From Saccharicrinis sp. UBA6048 (GTDB lineage Bacteria > Bacteroidota > Bacteroidia > Bacteroidales > Marinilabiliaceae): a stretch of DNA of 39,690 nt. This document shows, in pieces, positions 1-6,760 of the stretch; the stretch's first letter is position 1; each line of letters begins with the position of its first letter. A model generated the notes under the pieces. That model had not been told where the DNA came from, ran no database searches, and saw only the letters and a program-made list of their open reading frames with translations. The stretch lies in contig DIYS01000133.1 of NCBI GenBank assembly GCA_002429115.1, forward strand, positions 1-39,690. Reading direction: 5' to 3'. Made by a program: the position numbers and the translations under genes.

Positions 1-1
1 G

Positions 2-97
2 TTACTTGATAAAACGTACAAGGAAGCCCAGGAAGCGAAAGCCGAAGGTAAAACTGGCGGACGTACCATCCCGGCAATGAAAATGGGTGGTTTCTAG
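2..97 (+). CDS. C-terminal fragment of an unidentified protein
   Basis: An open frame enters from the left edge and ends at a TAG at 95-97. It gives the last 31 residues of a protein, beginning LLDKTYKEAQEAKAEGKT and ending IPAMKMGGF. The piece is lysine/glutamate-rich and helical-looking, then turns into a Met/Gly-rich tail. I do not recognise the family from so short a piece. It is on the same strand as the next gene, and a small hairpin (129-155) lies between them. Confidence 0.6.
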   Translation, partial: LLDKTYKEAQEAKAEGKTGGRTIPAMKMGGF

Positions 98-128
98 AAA
101 TTGGTTGATATTTGGTTTTATAGGCAGG

Positions 129-155
129 CGCCTTGGATAGTAATTCAAGGCGTTT
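129..155 (+). terminator. Small hairpin after the left-edge gene, possible terminator
   Basis: CGCCTTG (129-135) and CAAGGCG (146-152) form a perfect 7-bp stem with a 10-nt loop, followed by only three T. It lies 31 bases after the stop of the upstream gene and just before the start of the thioredoxin-fold gene. The short T-tract makes it a weak terminator at best. It could equally be a leader structure of the next gene. Confidence 0.35.
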
Positions 156-172
156 GTCGTAAATTAATGATT

Positions 173-1351
173 ATGAAAACAGTATTGAGTATACTTCTCA
201 GCGCACTTTTGACAAGTGCCTATGCACAGTCAGACAAAGGAATGCAGTTTACACATGGTAGCTGGAGCGAGATTAAAGAGATCGCCAAAGCACAGAATAA
301 ATCGATATTCATTGATTGCTACACCTCATGGTGCGGCCCTTGTAAAATGCTGTCAAAAAATGTATTTCCACAGGCAAAAGTTGGCCTTTTGTTCAATACC
401 AACTTTATCAATTACAAGGTAGACATGGAAAAGGGTGAAGGTCCTGAACTTAAAAAACTATTTAATGTATCGGCCTTTCCAACCTTAATATGGGTCGATC
501 ATGAGGGTAAAGAGCTGCACAAAACAGTAGGCGCACCCAATGCCGATGATCTGATTAAAATAGCTCAACAGGTGATAGACGGGAATGGATTAGCAGATTT
601 AAAACGTCAGTACGAAGCCAACAGCTCGGACTATCAAGTAATGCTACGTTATATTGAGGCGCTCAACACGGCTTACGAAAAGCAAACAATTCAGTCAGTT
701 TTGCAGGTCTATTTTGAGAATATTAAAGACGAGGAGCTACTTGAGGAGCCAAACTACCATCTGATAAAAAATTATCTGGGCGATATTTATTCGCCTGCGT
801 TTATCTGGTTTGATAAGTATCAAAATGACTTTATAAAGAAATATCCCGACGATGATATCCATCAAAAGTTATACCTGAGCTATTTAAACTATGGACATTC
901 GCTTGTTAAAAAAGACGAGGTCGATTATAAGGGCTTTAAAAGCTATCGTAAAACCCTGAAGAAGCGCAAGGTAAAAGATAAAGAAAAGATGATCGCCTTT
1001 ATAGAAGAAAGCATTTGTCGCAGTGAAAAAGATTGGGATGCCTATATCGCAAAGGTCAATGCCAACATCAACCAGGGCTATCACGACGACAATAATTCGT
1101 TCTTATACTACAATTGGGCGAAGGCTATTGCCAATTCCCCAAATGCTCATAACGAGCATTACCTGCAGGCTGCACAATGGATGGAGAAGTCCTTTGATGC
1201 CAGCCCATGGCCTTTGGTAAATAACATTGTATACCTGGATGAGAAACTTGTCATCTTAAAACAGGCAAAGGTTGGTGAAGAGAAGATCAAACAGCTGGAG
1301 GAGCGAATTACAGAGCTAAGAAATAAAGTTAAAGAAGCTAGCGGACATTAG
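173..1351 (+). CDS. Secreted thioredoxin-fold protein (WCGPCK)
   Basis: This 392-aa protein begins with a signal peptide (about residues 1-19, ending SAYAQ), so it is expected in the periplasm. A thioredoxin-like domain follows at about residues 25-140, with the redox motif WCGPCK (Cys54 and Cys57) and the cis-proline loop AFPT (Pro103). Those features fit a thiol-disulfide oxidoreductase or reductase of the DUF255/thioredoxin_7 type. The remaining 250 or so residues are charged and helical, resembling the TPR-like C-terminal halves of many Bacteroidota thioredoxin-family proteins; the partner is unknown. ATG 173 is chosen because the signal peptide begins there; ATG 167 would add two residues, and a TTG at 101 would put 24 unlikely residues in front of the signal peptide. 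The last three codons and the stop belong to the first unit of the 21-bp array described separately. Confidence 0.85.
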   Translation: MKTVLSILLSALLTSAYAQSDKGMQFTHGSWSEIKEIAKAQNKSIFIDCYTSWCGPCKMLSKNVFPQAKVGLLFNTNFINYKVDMEKGEGPELKKLFNVSAFPTLIWVDHEGKELHKTVGAPNADDLIKIAQQVIDGNGLADLKRQYEANSSDYQVMLRYIEALNTAYEKQTIQSVLQVYFENIKDEELLEEPNYHLIKNYLGDIYSPAFIWFDKYQNDFIKKYPDDDIHQKLYLSYLNYGHSLVKKDEVDYKGFKSYRKTLKKRKVKDKEKMIAFIEESICRSEKDWDAYIAKVNANINQGYHDDNNSFLYYNWAKAIANSPNAHNEHYLQAAQWMEKSFDASPWPLVNNIVYLDEKLVILKQAKVGEEKIKQLEERITELRNKVKEASGH

Positions 1352-1610
1352 AAATACCATAGCGACAATTTTAATTTTTGAGCGGGTGTATTTCCCTGTT
1401 AAGCGAGCTTTTTCCCAACCGGGAAATTATCCGCTTAATGTGGGAAATCACCCGCTTATCGTTTGAAACGATCCGCTTAGTGCTGGAATTTGACCGCTTA
1501 GCGATATTAAATATTCGCTGACCACTGGAAATTGTCCGCTATAGTTAATAATCCTTCACTTAGTGTTGGAAAGTATCCGCTTACCATTGAAATGCCTCCG
1601 CTTAATGGTT
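1340..1610. repeat. Array of degenerate 21-bp units in inverted arrangement
   Basis: On the plus strand, the core CCGCTTA or a close variant recurs at 1431, 1452, 1473, 1494, 1515, 1536, 1556, 1577 and 1598. The period is 21 (one step of 20), and each core is usually preceded by GGAAA and three or four variable bases. In the left part the same unit lies in the opposite orientation, seen as AGCG at 1340, 1361, 1381 and 1402 followed by an A/T-rich stretch ending TTTCCC. The two orientations meet at the perfect hairpin TTTCCC-AACC-GGGAAA (1411-1426). There are thus about four reverse and nine forward units. The plus-strand frame through the cores reads as GNxPLxx heptads but has stops (for example TGA at 1464), so it is not coding now. 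The array occupies most of the gap between the thioredoxin-fold gene and the promoter of the DUF4476 gene. Confidence 0.85.
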
Positions 1611-1629
1611 GTCTCCTTTAAAATTAATA

Positions 1630-1659
1630 TTGCACTCACGTTAAAAAAATTATTTTTGC
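1630..1659 (+). promoter_or_regulatory. Bacteroidota-type promoter for the DUF4476 gene
   Basis: TTG at 1630-1632 (-33-like) and TATTTTTGC at 1651-1659 (matches TAnnTTTG, the -7 box of the main sigma factor in this phylum) are 18 bases apart. Transcription would start about 1666 and leave a leader of roughly 90 nt before ATG 1755. It begins just after the last 21-bp repeat unit. Confidence 0.6.
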
Positions 1660-1754
1660 ACCGAAGGATTATAAAACAACAGATTCGATTAAAAATGATT
1701 TGGGGAAAATCAGTGCATTTTTATCGATTTTGTTTTAATACTAACACACATCAC

Positions 1755-2867
1755 ATGAAAAAAATTACCTGTTTATTATTTGCACTACTAACTGTGGCAA
1801 CTGGCCTGAAGGCACAGAAGACAACTTACAATATTCCAAAAAACATTGAATCGGATAAACTAAGCATATCCTTTCAAAAGGTAAGTGTTTCGTCTTCATC
1901 TTATTACATCAATTTTAAAACCAACAACAAGGGAAACGGCTTATTGCTTTTTGATAGATCGCTTGTCAATATCGAGCAAAATAATGGTCAGATAAATGCG
2001 ACATCGGATCAATATCAGATCAAAACAGGCGATAGCAAAACTGTTTATTGCCAGTTCAGAATTAAACCACCAGTCACCAGCAATGCAGAAAAGTTTGCAT
2101 TAAACCTGAAAGGCATTAGCTATGCACTTCCGGCCCAACCACTAAAAGCTGATAACTTGCTATTAAAAGAAAGTATGACCAAAGATATGGGTCCATTTTC
2201 TTTTAAACTGATGGAATACAAAGTGTACTCCGACAGAATTTATGCGAATGTAAAATGCACCTATAAAGGTGATACTAAAACACTGGGCAAGATCGATCTG
2301 ACGAAAATTTCAGTCACCGGAGGAAAAGCTGAAGTTGTTAAGAAAGGTGATCACCTACTGCCTGGAAAATCCTATTCTTTTTCGATCAATATAACACCTG
2401 ACGGTGAAGAAACAGCCATTGTATTTAACGATGCCTTGCAGGTGATGACTATTAATGAAATTAACATTGATCCTGTTGTTATCACCAGCACCACTTATAA
2501 AGAGCCTGCTCCAGAAACAGAAAAAGCTGCTGAGCAAGTAAAGGTTACCGAGCAAAAAGCGGCTAAGCAAGTTTTGGAACTAAGCTATACCGACTTTTCA
2601 ACGCTTAAGAAGGACATTGAAACAGAAATGAACAATGGAGGTAAACCGATTGAGATGGCTAATGAATTTCTGATGGAGAAAAAACACATCAGCACAGTCC
2701 AGGTGATTGATATTATGTCGGTTTTCAGCCTGGACGGATCAAAACTTAAGTTTGCTAAAATGGCTTATCCTTTCACTTCTGATAAGCAGAAGTTTCACCT
2801 GGTAGTTCCTAAACTTGCCTATGTCAAAAATAAGCAAGCGCTTGAGGAATTTCTAGAACAGCAATAA
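1755..2867 (+). CDS. Secreted protein with C-terminal DUF4476 domain
   Basis: A 370-aa protein with a signal peptide at residues 1 to about 20 (MKKITCLLFALL, ending GLKAQ). The middle part (about 25-240) is beta-rich and has no motif I recognise. A Glu/Lys/Ala-rich linker (about 250-272) leads to a C-terminal domain of about 95 residues, from YTDFSTLKKDI to the end. Its pattern (a helix, then STVQVIDIMSVFSLDGSKL, then lakmAYP and a final helix) matches DUF4476, a small helical domain common in secreted Bacteroidota proteins with no known biochemical role. ATG 1755 is chosen for the signal peptide; the frame is open back to 1563, but that part is repeat-derived. It is transcribed alone from the promoter at 1630-1659 and ends at a strong hairpin shared with the convergent gene. 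Confidence 0.75.
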   Translation: MKKITCLLFALLTVATGLKAQKTTYNIPKNIESDKLSISFQKVSVSSSSYYINFKTNNKGNGLLLFDRSLVNIEQNNGQINATSDQYQIKTGDSKTVYCQFRIKPPVTSNAEKFALNLKGISYALPAQPLKADNLLLKESMTKDMGPFSFKLMEYKVYSDRIYANVKCTYKGDTKTLGKIDLTKISVTGGKAEVVKKGDHLLPGKSYSFSINITPDGEETAIVFNDALQVMTINEINIDPVVITSTTYKEPAPETEKAAEQVKVTEQKAAKQVLELSYTDFSTLKKDIETEMNNGGKPIEMANEFLMEKKHISTVQVIDIMSVFSLDGSKLKFAKMAYPFTSDKQKFHLVVPKLAYVKNKQALEEFLEQQ

Positions 2868-2888
2868 ATATTGAAACAGAAAATACTA

Positions 2889-2925
2889 AAACAGCTATCA
2901 AATCACTTTGGTAGCTGTTTTTTTT
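2889..2925. terminator. Bidirectional terminator between convergent genes
   Basis: AAACAGCTATCAAA (2889-2902) and TTTGGTAGCTGTTT (2907-2920) form a 14-bp stem with one G-T pair and the loop TCAC. Five more T follow to 2925. It is centred between the stop at 2867 (plus strand) and the stop at 2927 (minus strand), so it can end both transcripts. The plus-strand T-tract is the stronger one. Confidence 0.85.
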
Positions 2926-2926
2926 A

Positions 2927-4207
2927 TTAATAAACACGGACTGCCTTAACCTCTGCCCCTTCTCTAAAATCATCGATTGACAATTCGGTATAGTCACTGT
3001 CAAAACTTAGTTGCCCGATAAAATCATTGCTATCCAATAAAAACTGCAGCTTTGAATCATCGAATTGGATGACATACATATCGCTCACATAGGTATACCA
3101 CAATTTGTAGTTGGGGTATTTTTGAGTGAAGGTGTAGATCGTCGTTCCAACTCCTACCTGTTTATTGGTAACATAGCGATCAGATAGAATTAGCATCTCC
3201 CCTATTTGCTTAGAATATGATTCTGTTTCGTAATTATAAGCTGGTTTAATCCTGATCAGCTCTTCCTCCTGAATGAATACCTGGTAATAAGGCTCTTCGA
3301 TCATTCCGTCAGGCGTACTTTTCATCTCCTTAGCCTGGCTTATATCAAAAGATAAAGACACTGCCTGATCAAAAGGTATTGCTTGATCCACCTTAAAAAT
3401 ACCGGCTTGTCCTTCCTGTAACAAAAAATGACGGGCATCAACCGATAAATTGTCCTGCTCCGAAATGGCCGGCTGATTTACTATCTGATCATCATATTTA
3501 TAAACATTCAATTCTGCCGGAACATCACCACCAATAGCATATACGTAAACTTCGTAAGTATATATTCCGTTTTTAAAGCGATAGGCATGATTACCACCGC
3601 TCCCATCGTACCTGACTTCACCATTAGAAAGCACCAAATCAGGTTGGCTTGTCATTTCCGAGTCAGCAGACCAGGAAGCATATCGATAAGTATCATCATC
3701 CAGCTGATCAATTCTCACTTTAAACTTTTTGGTCTTCAATAAATATATGGCTTTACGATAGTCTTTAATACTTTCGTGAAGCTGCTCCTTCTCCTGTTCA
3801 TTAAGTTGTTTTATTTTATTCTTTTCATATTCCGACTGGTAGTTCACTGCGATAATACGACCATCTGCATCCAGCCATAGCATCCCACTATCAAACATTA
3901 TTCCTTTGGCGCCCATCAATGACCAATTCGTTTCAATACTGGCGTTGACTATTCTGGATGTAAATGCCTCATCGAAGATCTCATGATAACGCTTTGCAAA
4001 TGATTCTGCATTTTCAATATCATCTAATGGATGCTCCCGCTTTAATGGATAAGTAACAAATGCTTTCAGGGCATCAACATTATTGTTTTTAACATGCTCC
4101 GTGAAGTTTTTTATCAATTGCTTTTGTTGTGCACTCCACTCCTGCTGTGCATTACTACTGATGGATATTACGATCAGACACAAAAGAATACAGATCTGTT
4201 TATTCAT
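2927..4207 (-). CDS. Secreted protein of unknown function
   Basis: A 426-aa protein starting MNKQICILLCLIVIS with a signal peptide that ends at SSNAQ (about residue 21). Residues 25-130 are mostly helical (FTEHVKNNNVDALKAF, ...AESFAKRYHEIFDEAF) and include a strand pair around GMLWLDADGRIIAV, resembling the small nuclear-transport-factor-like or DUF4440-like folds, though no family is certain. A helical charged linker (about 130-165) follows. Residues 165-240 contain the distinctive run RYASWS...PDLVLSNGEVRYDGSGGNH, a beta-rich stretch. The C-terminal half is also beta-rich. No catalytic motif is evident. ATG 4207 is preferred because the signal peptide starts there; the frame continues open upstream for 24 codons that overlap its own -7 box. 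It is divergent from the AlkC-like gene. Confidence 0.7.
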   Translation of the reverse strand: MNKQICILLCLIVISISSNAQQEWSAQQKQLIKNFTEHVKNNNVDALKAFVTYPLKREHPLDDIENAESFAKRYHEIFDEAFTSRIVNASIETNWSLMGAKGIMFDSGMLWLDADGRIIAVNYQSEYEKNKIKQLNEQEKEQLHESIKDYRKAIYLLKTKKFKVRIDQLDDDTYRYASWSADSEMTSQPDLVLSNGEVRYDGSGGNHAYRFKNGIYTYEVYVYAIGGDVPAELNVYKYDDQIVNQPAISEQDNLSVDARHFLLQEGQAGIFKVDQAIPFDQAVSLSFDISQAKEMKSTPDGMIEEPYYQVFIQEEELIRIKPAYNYETESYSKQIGEMLILSDRYVTNKQVGVGTTIYTFTQKYPNYKLWYTYVSDMYVIQFDDSKLQFLLDSNDFIGQLSFDSDYTELSIDDFREGAEVKAVRVY

Positions 4208-4234
4208 ATTATTGATGTCGTTATTTAGGTTTCC

Positions 4235-4243
4235 GCAAAGATA
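4235..4243 (-). promoter_or_regulatory. -7 box of the minus-strand secreted-protein gene
   Basis: Read on the minus strand, this is TATCTTTGC, a perfect TAnnTTTG box about 28 bases before ATG 4207. No good -33 element is seen at the usual distance. Because it lies inside the longer open frame, it supports 4207 as the true start. Confidence 0.5.
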
Positions 4244-4337
4244 ATAACTCGGATAAAACACCATCTCAACATTAATCATTTTGCAACTTAATTAACTCTT
4301 GATTATTTTGTCGGTGCATTACCATTACACAACAACT

Positions 4338-5456
4338 ATGGCTGATTTATTTAAGAACCTATACAACAAACAATTCTTTAATGTTTTTACCGAAGCAATT
4401 GAAATCGTCATAGACGGATTCGATAAACAACAATTTCTCGACAAAATATATGTTGAAGATTGGGAGGATATGGAGTTAAAACAACGCATGCATCATATTT
4501 CTATGATTTTTGCCACCTCCCTGTCATCCGATTTCAACGAAAGCATTGAGCAAATACATGAAATTATTGAGGTACTAAAAAATAATGATGTGGACAATCG
4601 GGTTAAATACCGCGATCTTGTTTTTATTCTAATACCAAACTATATTGAGCATTATGGGCTTAATGATTTCGAAACATCAATCAATGCCTTTAAGAAGATT
4701 ACTTCTTTTAGCACGTGCGAATTAGCGATTCGGCCATTTATTATAAAATACGAAGATCAAATGATGAAAGTGCTCCTTAAGTGGACACAAGATAGCAATG
4801 AGCATGTCCGTCGATTGGCCTCAGAAGGTTGTCGTCCTCGCTTACCTTGGGGAATGGCCTTACGCGCATTCAAATCTGATCCATCACCAATCCTACCGAT
4901 TCTGGAAGCTTTAAAAAATGACAGTTCTGCCTACGTCAGGAAAAGTGTCGCCAATAACCTCAACGATATTTCAAAAGACAATCCGCAGGTAACCATTGAT
5001 ATCGCCAAAAAATGGAAGGGACAATCAGCCGAAACAGACTGGATTATCAAACATGCCTGTCGTACCTTACTCAAGGCAGGCAATCAGGAAATATTGACAC
5101 TGTTTGGTTATGGTTCGCCCAATTATGTAGAAGTACGAAACTTTCAATTAGCATCTGATGTCATCCGGGCAGGTGATCACCTAGAATTTTCTTTTGACCT
5201 AAAAAACAACTCTGATCAAGATAAACTGATCCGATTGGAGTATGCCATCTATTTTCTGAAAAAGAATGGCAGCCATACCAAAAAGGTTTTCAAACTTAGT
5301 GAGAAGAACTTCGCTCCCAACTCTACAACGTCAATCACGAGGCGACAATCGTTTAAAGTTATCTCATCCCGGAAATTCCATATGGGTGAGCATATTGTGA
5401 GTTTAATAATTAATGGTATTGAGTTTGAAGAAAGTTCGTTTGACCTAAGGGATTGA
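4338..5456 (+). CDS. AlkC-like DNA alkylation repair protein (HEAT repeat)
   Basis: A 372-aa cytoplasmic protein. Residues about 100-260 carry the signature of the AlkC branch of HEAT-like DNA glycosylases: EHVRRLASEGCRPRLPWG, then DPSPILPILEALKNDSSAYVRKSVANNLNDISK, then the helix with TDWIIKHACRTLLKAG. Family knowledge: these proteins remove cationic N3- and N7-alkylpurines from DNA without base flipping. Unlike AlkD, the AlkC branch often carries a C-terminal Ig-like beta domain. Residues about 265-372 fit that, being beta-rich (HLEFSFDLKNNSDQDKLIRL and a final ...HIVSLIINGIEFEE). The start is ATG 4338; an upstream in-frame ATG at 4299 would add 13 residues with no homology. It is a single-gene unit, divergent from the previous gene and followed by a 160-base gap. 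Damage-induced regulation cannot be seen in the sequence. Confidence 0.85.
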   Translation: MADLFKNLYNKQFFNVFTEAIEIVIDGFDKQQFLDKIYVEDWEDMELKQRMHHISMIFATSLSSDFNESIEQIHEIIEVLKNNDVDNRVKYRDLVFILIPNYIEHYGLNDFETSINAFKKITSFSTCELAIRPFIIKYEDQMMKVLLKWTQDSNEHVRRLASEGCRPRLPWGMALRAFKSDPSPILPILEALKNDSSAYVRKSVANNLNDISKDNPQVTIDIAKKWKGQSAETDWIIKHACRTLLKAGNQEILTLFGYGSPNYVEVRNFQLASDVIRAGDHLEFSFDLKNNSDQDKLIRLEYAIYFLKKNGSHTKKVFKLSEKNFAPNSTTSITRRQSFKVISSRKFHMGEHIVSLIINGIEFEESSFDLRD

Positions 5457-5616
5457 TGAGTTCTGGGTTTCGTGTTCAGGGTTATTAAGTTCAGTTGTAT
5501 GATATTGAAGCGAGGAGTTTAGTTTCAGAGCAACACATGTTGACTAACGAATAATCCTATAGCAAACCATAAACGTTTACGATTGTTGCAATTTAGAGCA
5601 CATTAACAACTTTAAA

Positions 5617-6501
5617 ATGGCACATCAGCACGATCATATAACGAATAACTATAACAGGTCATTTGCATTGGGCATTGGGCTCAATGTAATCTTTATAGCT
5701 ATTGAATTATTCTATGGCTTTGTAGCCAACTCATCGGCACTAATTGCAGATGCCGGTCATAATACCAGCGATGTACTTGGTTTGTTATTTGCCTGGTTTG
5801 CCATCTGGCTGGCATCAAAGAAGCCAAAGAACAGGTATAGTTACGGATTTAAAAAGAGTACTATACTAATATCTTTACTGAATGCCGTCTTACTTTTTGT
5901 CGCTGTCTTTTTTATCGGCTGGGATGCAGTTGGTAAGTTTAAAAATCCAGAACCAGTTGGTGGCACGCAGATTATGATAGTAGCTGGAATTGGCGTAGTT
6001 ATTAATACCTTAACAGCACTACTTTTTATTAAAGGTCAAAAGAATGATTTAAACATTAAAGGAGCCTTTTTACACATGGCGGCCGATGCAGCCGTGTCTT
6101 TAGGTGTTGTAATTGGTGGGCTGCTCATTAAGCAAATCGGGGCATTGTGGATCGATCCGGTGATGAGCTTCATTATTATACTGGTTATCATGTGGGGTAC
6201 TTGGGGCTTGTTTATTGAATCCATCAATCTGGCGTTAGATGCCGTTCCGCGAAATATTGATTATAAAGCTGTTGAGCAGAAATTGAAAAATATTGAAGGC
6301 GTTGATGAATTGCACGATTTACACATCTGGGCTTTAAGCACCAATGAAAACTCGTTATCAGTCCACTTGGTCAGCACAAATACCGATAATGATACTCTTC
6401 TCAAAAAGGTTAAAGACATGCTTGAAAAACAATTTAACCTCCATCATACCACTATTCAAATTGAGAATTACAATAGTGATATTCACTGTCATAAATGTTA
6501 A
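5617..6501 (+). CDS. CDF-family divalent cation exporter (CzcD/ZitB type)
   Basis: A 294-aa inner-membrane protein with the usual six transmembrane segments in its first 205 residues. It exports Zn2+ or a similar divalent cation in exchange for protons. The transport site is visible as two HxxxD motifs, His48-Asp52 in TM2 (DAGHNTSD) and His153-Asp157 in TM5 (HMAADAAVS); this pairing is characteristic of Zn/Cd-transporting CDF members. The soluble C-terminal domain (about 205-294) has the ferredoxin-like metal-regulation fold with LHDLHIWAL and ends in a Cys/His pair, SDIHCHKC, a likely extra metal site. The N-terminal HQHDH is another His-rich segment. The length is normal for bacterial CDFs. 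It stands alone: the 160 bases before it contain no convincing promoter match, and no metal-responsive operator was recognised. Confidence 0.93.
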   Translation: MAHQHDHITNNYNRSFALGIGLNVIFIAIELFYGFVANSSALIADAGHNTSDVLGLLFAWFAIWLASKKPKNRYSYGFKKSTILISLLNAVLLFVAVFFIGWDAVGKFKNPEPVGGTQIMIVAGIGVVINTLTALLFIKGQKNDLNIKGAFLHMAADAAVSLGVVIGGLLIKQIGALWIDPVMSFIIILVIMWGTWGLFIESINLALDAVPRNIDYKAVEQKLKNIEGVDELHDLHIWALSTNENSLSVHLVSTNTDNDTLLKKVKDMLEKQFNLHHTTIQIENYNSDIHCHKC

Positions 6502-6516
6502 CTCTGGTGTCGCATC

Positions 6517-6556
6517 AAAAAAAAATGGGATCTAAACCGTTGCTTAGAAACCCATT
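6517..6556 (-). terminator. Strong minus-strand terminator without an obvious gene
   Basis: On the minus strand, AATGGG-n2-TTAGA pairs with TCTAA-n-CCCATT around an 8-nt loop, and the hairpin is followed by nine T (plus-strand A-run 6517-6525). It lies between the CDF gene and the purF terminator. The nearest minus-strand gene, the PurF-like one, already has its own terminator at 6700-6739. It is either a back-up terminator or the 3' end of an unannotated small RNA. Confidence 0.6.
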
Positions 6557-6576
6557 TACTAACCTAACCCAAATCT

Positions 6577-6624
6577 ATGAAAAAAATTTATCTAATCTAT
6601 TGCAAGCCATGTGCCAAAGACTAA
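6577..6624 (+). CDS. Possible 15-codon leader ORF or gene remnant
   Basis: ATG 6577 opens a frame MKKIYLIYCKPCAKD ending at TAA. It is preceded by the string TAACCTAACCCAAATCT, a start context of the kind I associate with outer-membrane transporter (SusC-like) genes in this phylum. No long gene follows. It could be a remnant of a lost gene's 5' end, or chance. There is no independent evidence of translation. Confidence 0.2.
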   Translation: MKKIYLIYCKPCAKD

Positions 6625-6699
6625 TTTCATCTGTTAGCAAATATTAAAACTTACAAATTAATGTATATATCTACATTTTTACATGCGTTATATATTAAT

Positions 6700-6739
6700 A
6701 AACCCGCTACCTGAACTTTTGTTCAATGCAGCGGGTTTT
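6700..6739 (-). terminator. Terminator of the PurF-like gene
   Basis: On the minus strand, AAACCCGCT pairs with AGCGGGTTT in a 9-bp outer stem, with an inner TGAAC/GTTCA stem around an AAAA loop. A T-rich tail (TTTATTAATAT) follows. It begins 22 bases after the stop of the PurF-like gene. The plus strand also has a short T-run, so it may act in both directions. Confidence 0.75.
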
Positions 6740-6760
6740 AAATTCTATTATATCAATTGT

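Noticed and set aside
101..172. TTG start for the thioredoxin-fold gene
   Set aside because: It would put 24 residues before a well-formed signal peptide and overlaps the hairpin after the previous gene.
1340..1610. CRISPR array
   Set aside because: The units are degenerate, lie end to end with no unique spacers, change orientation in the middle and have no cas genes nearby.
1563..1754. N-terminal extension of the DUF4476 protein
   Set aside because: The segment is translated repeat array plus promoter sequence; the signal peptide starts at 1755.
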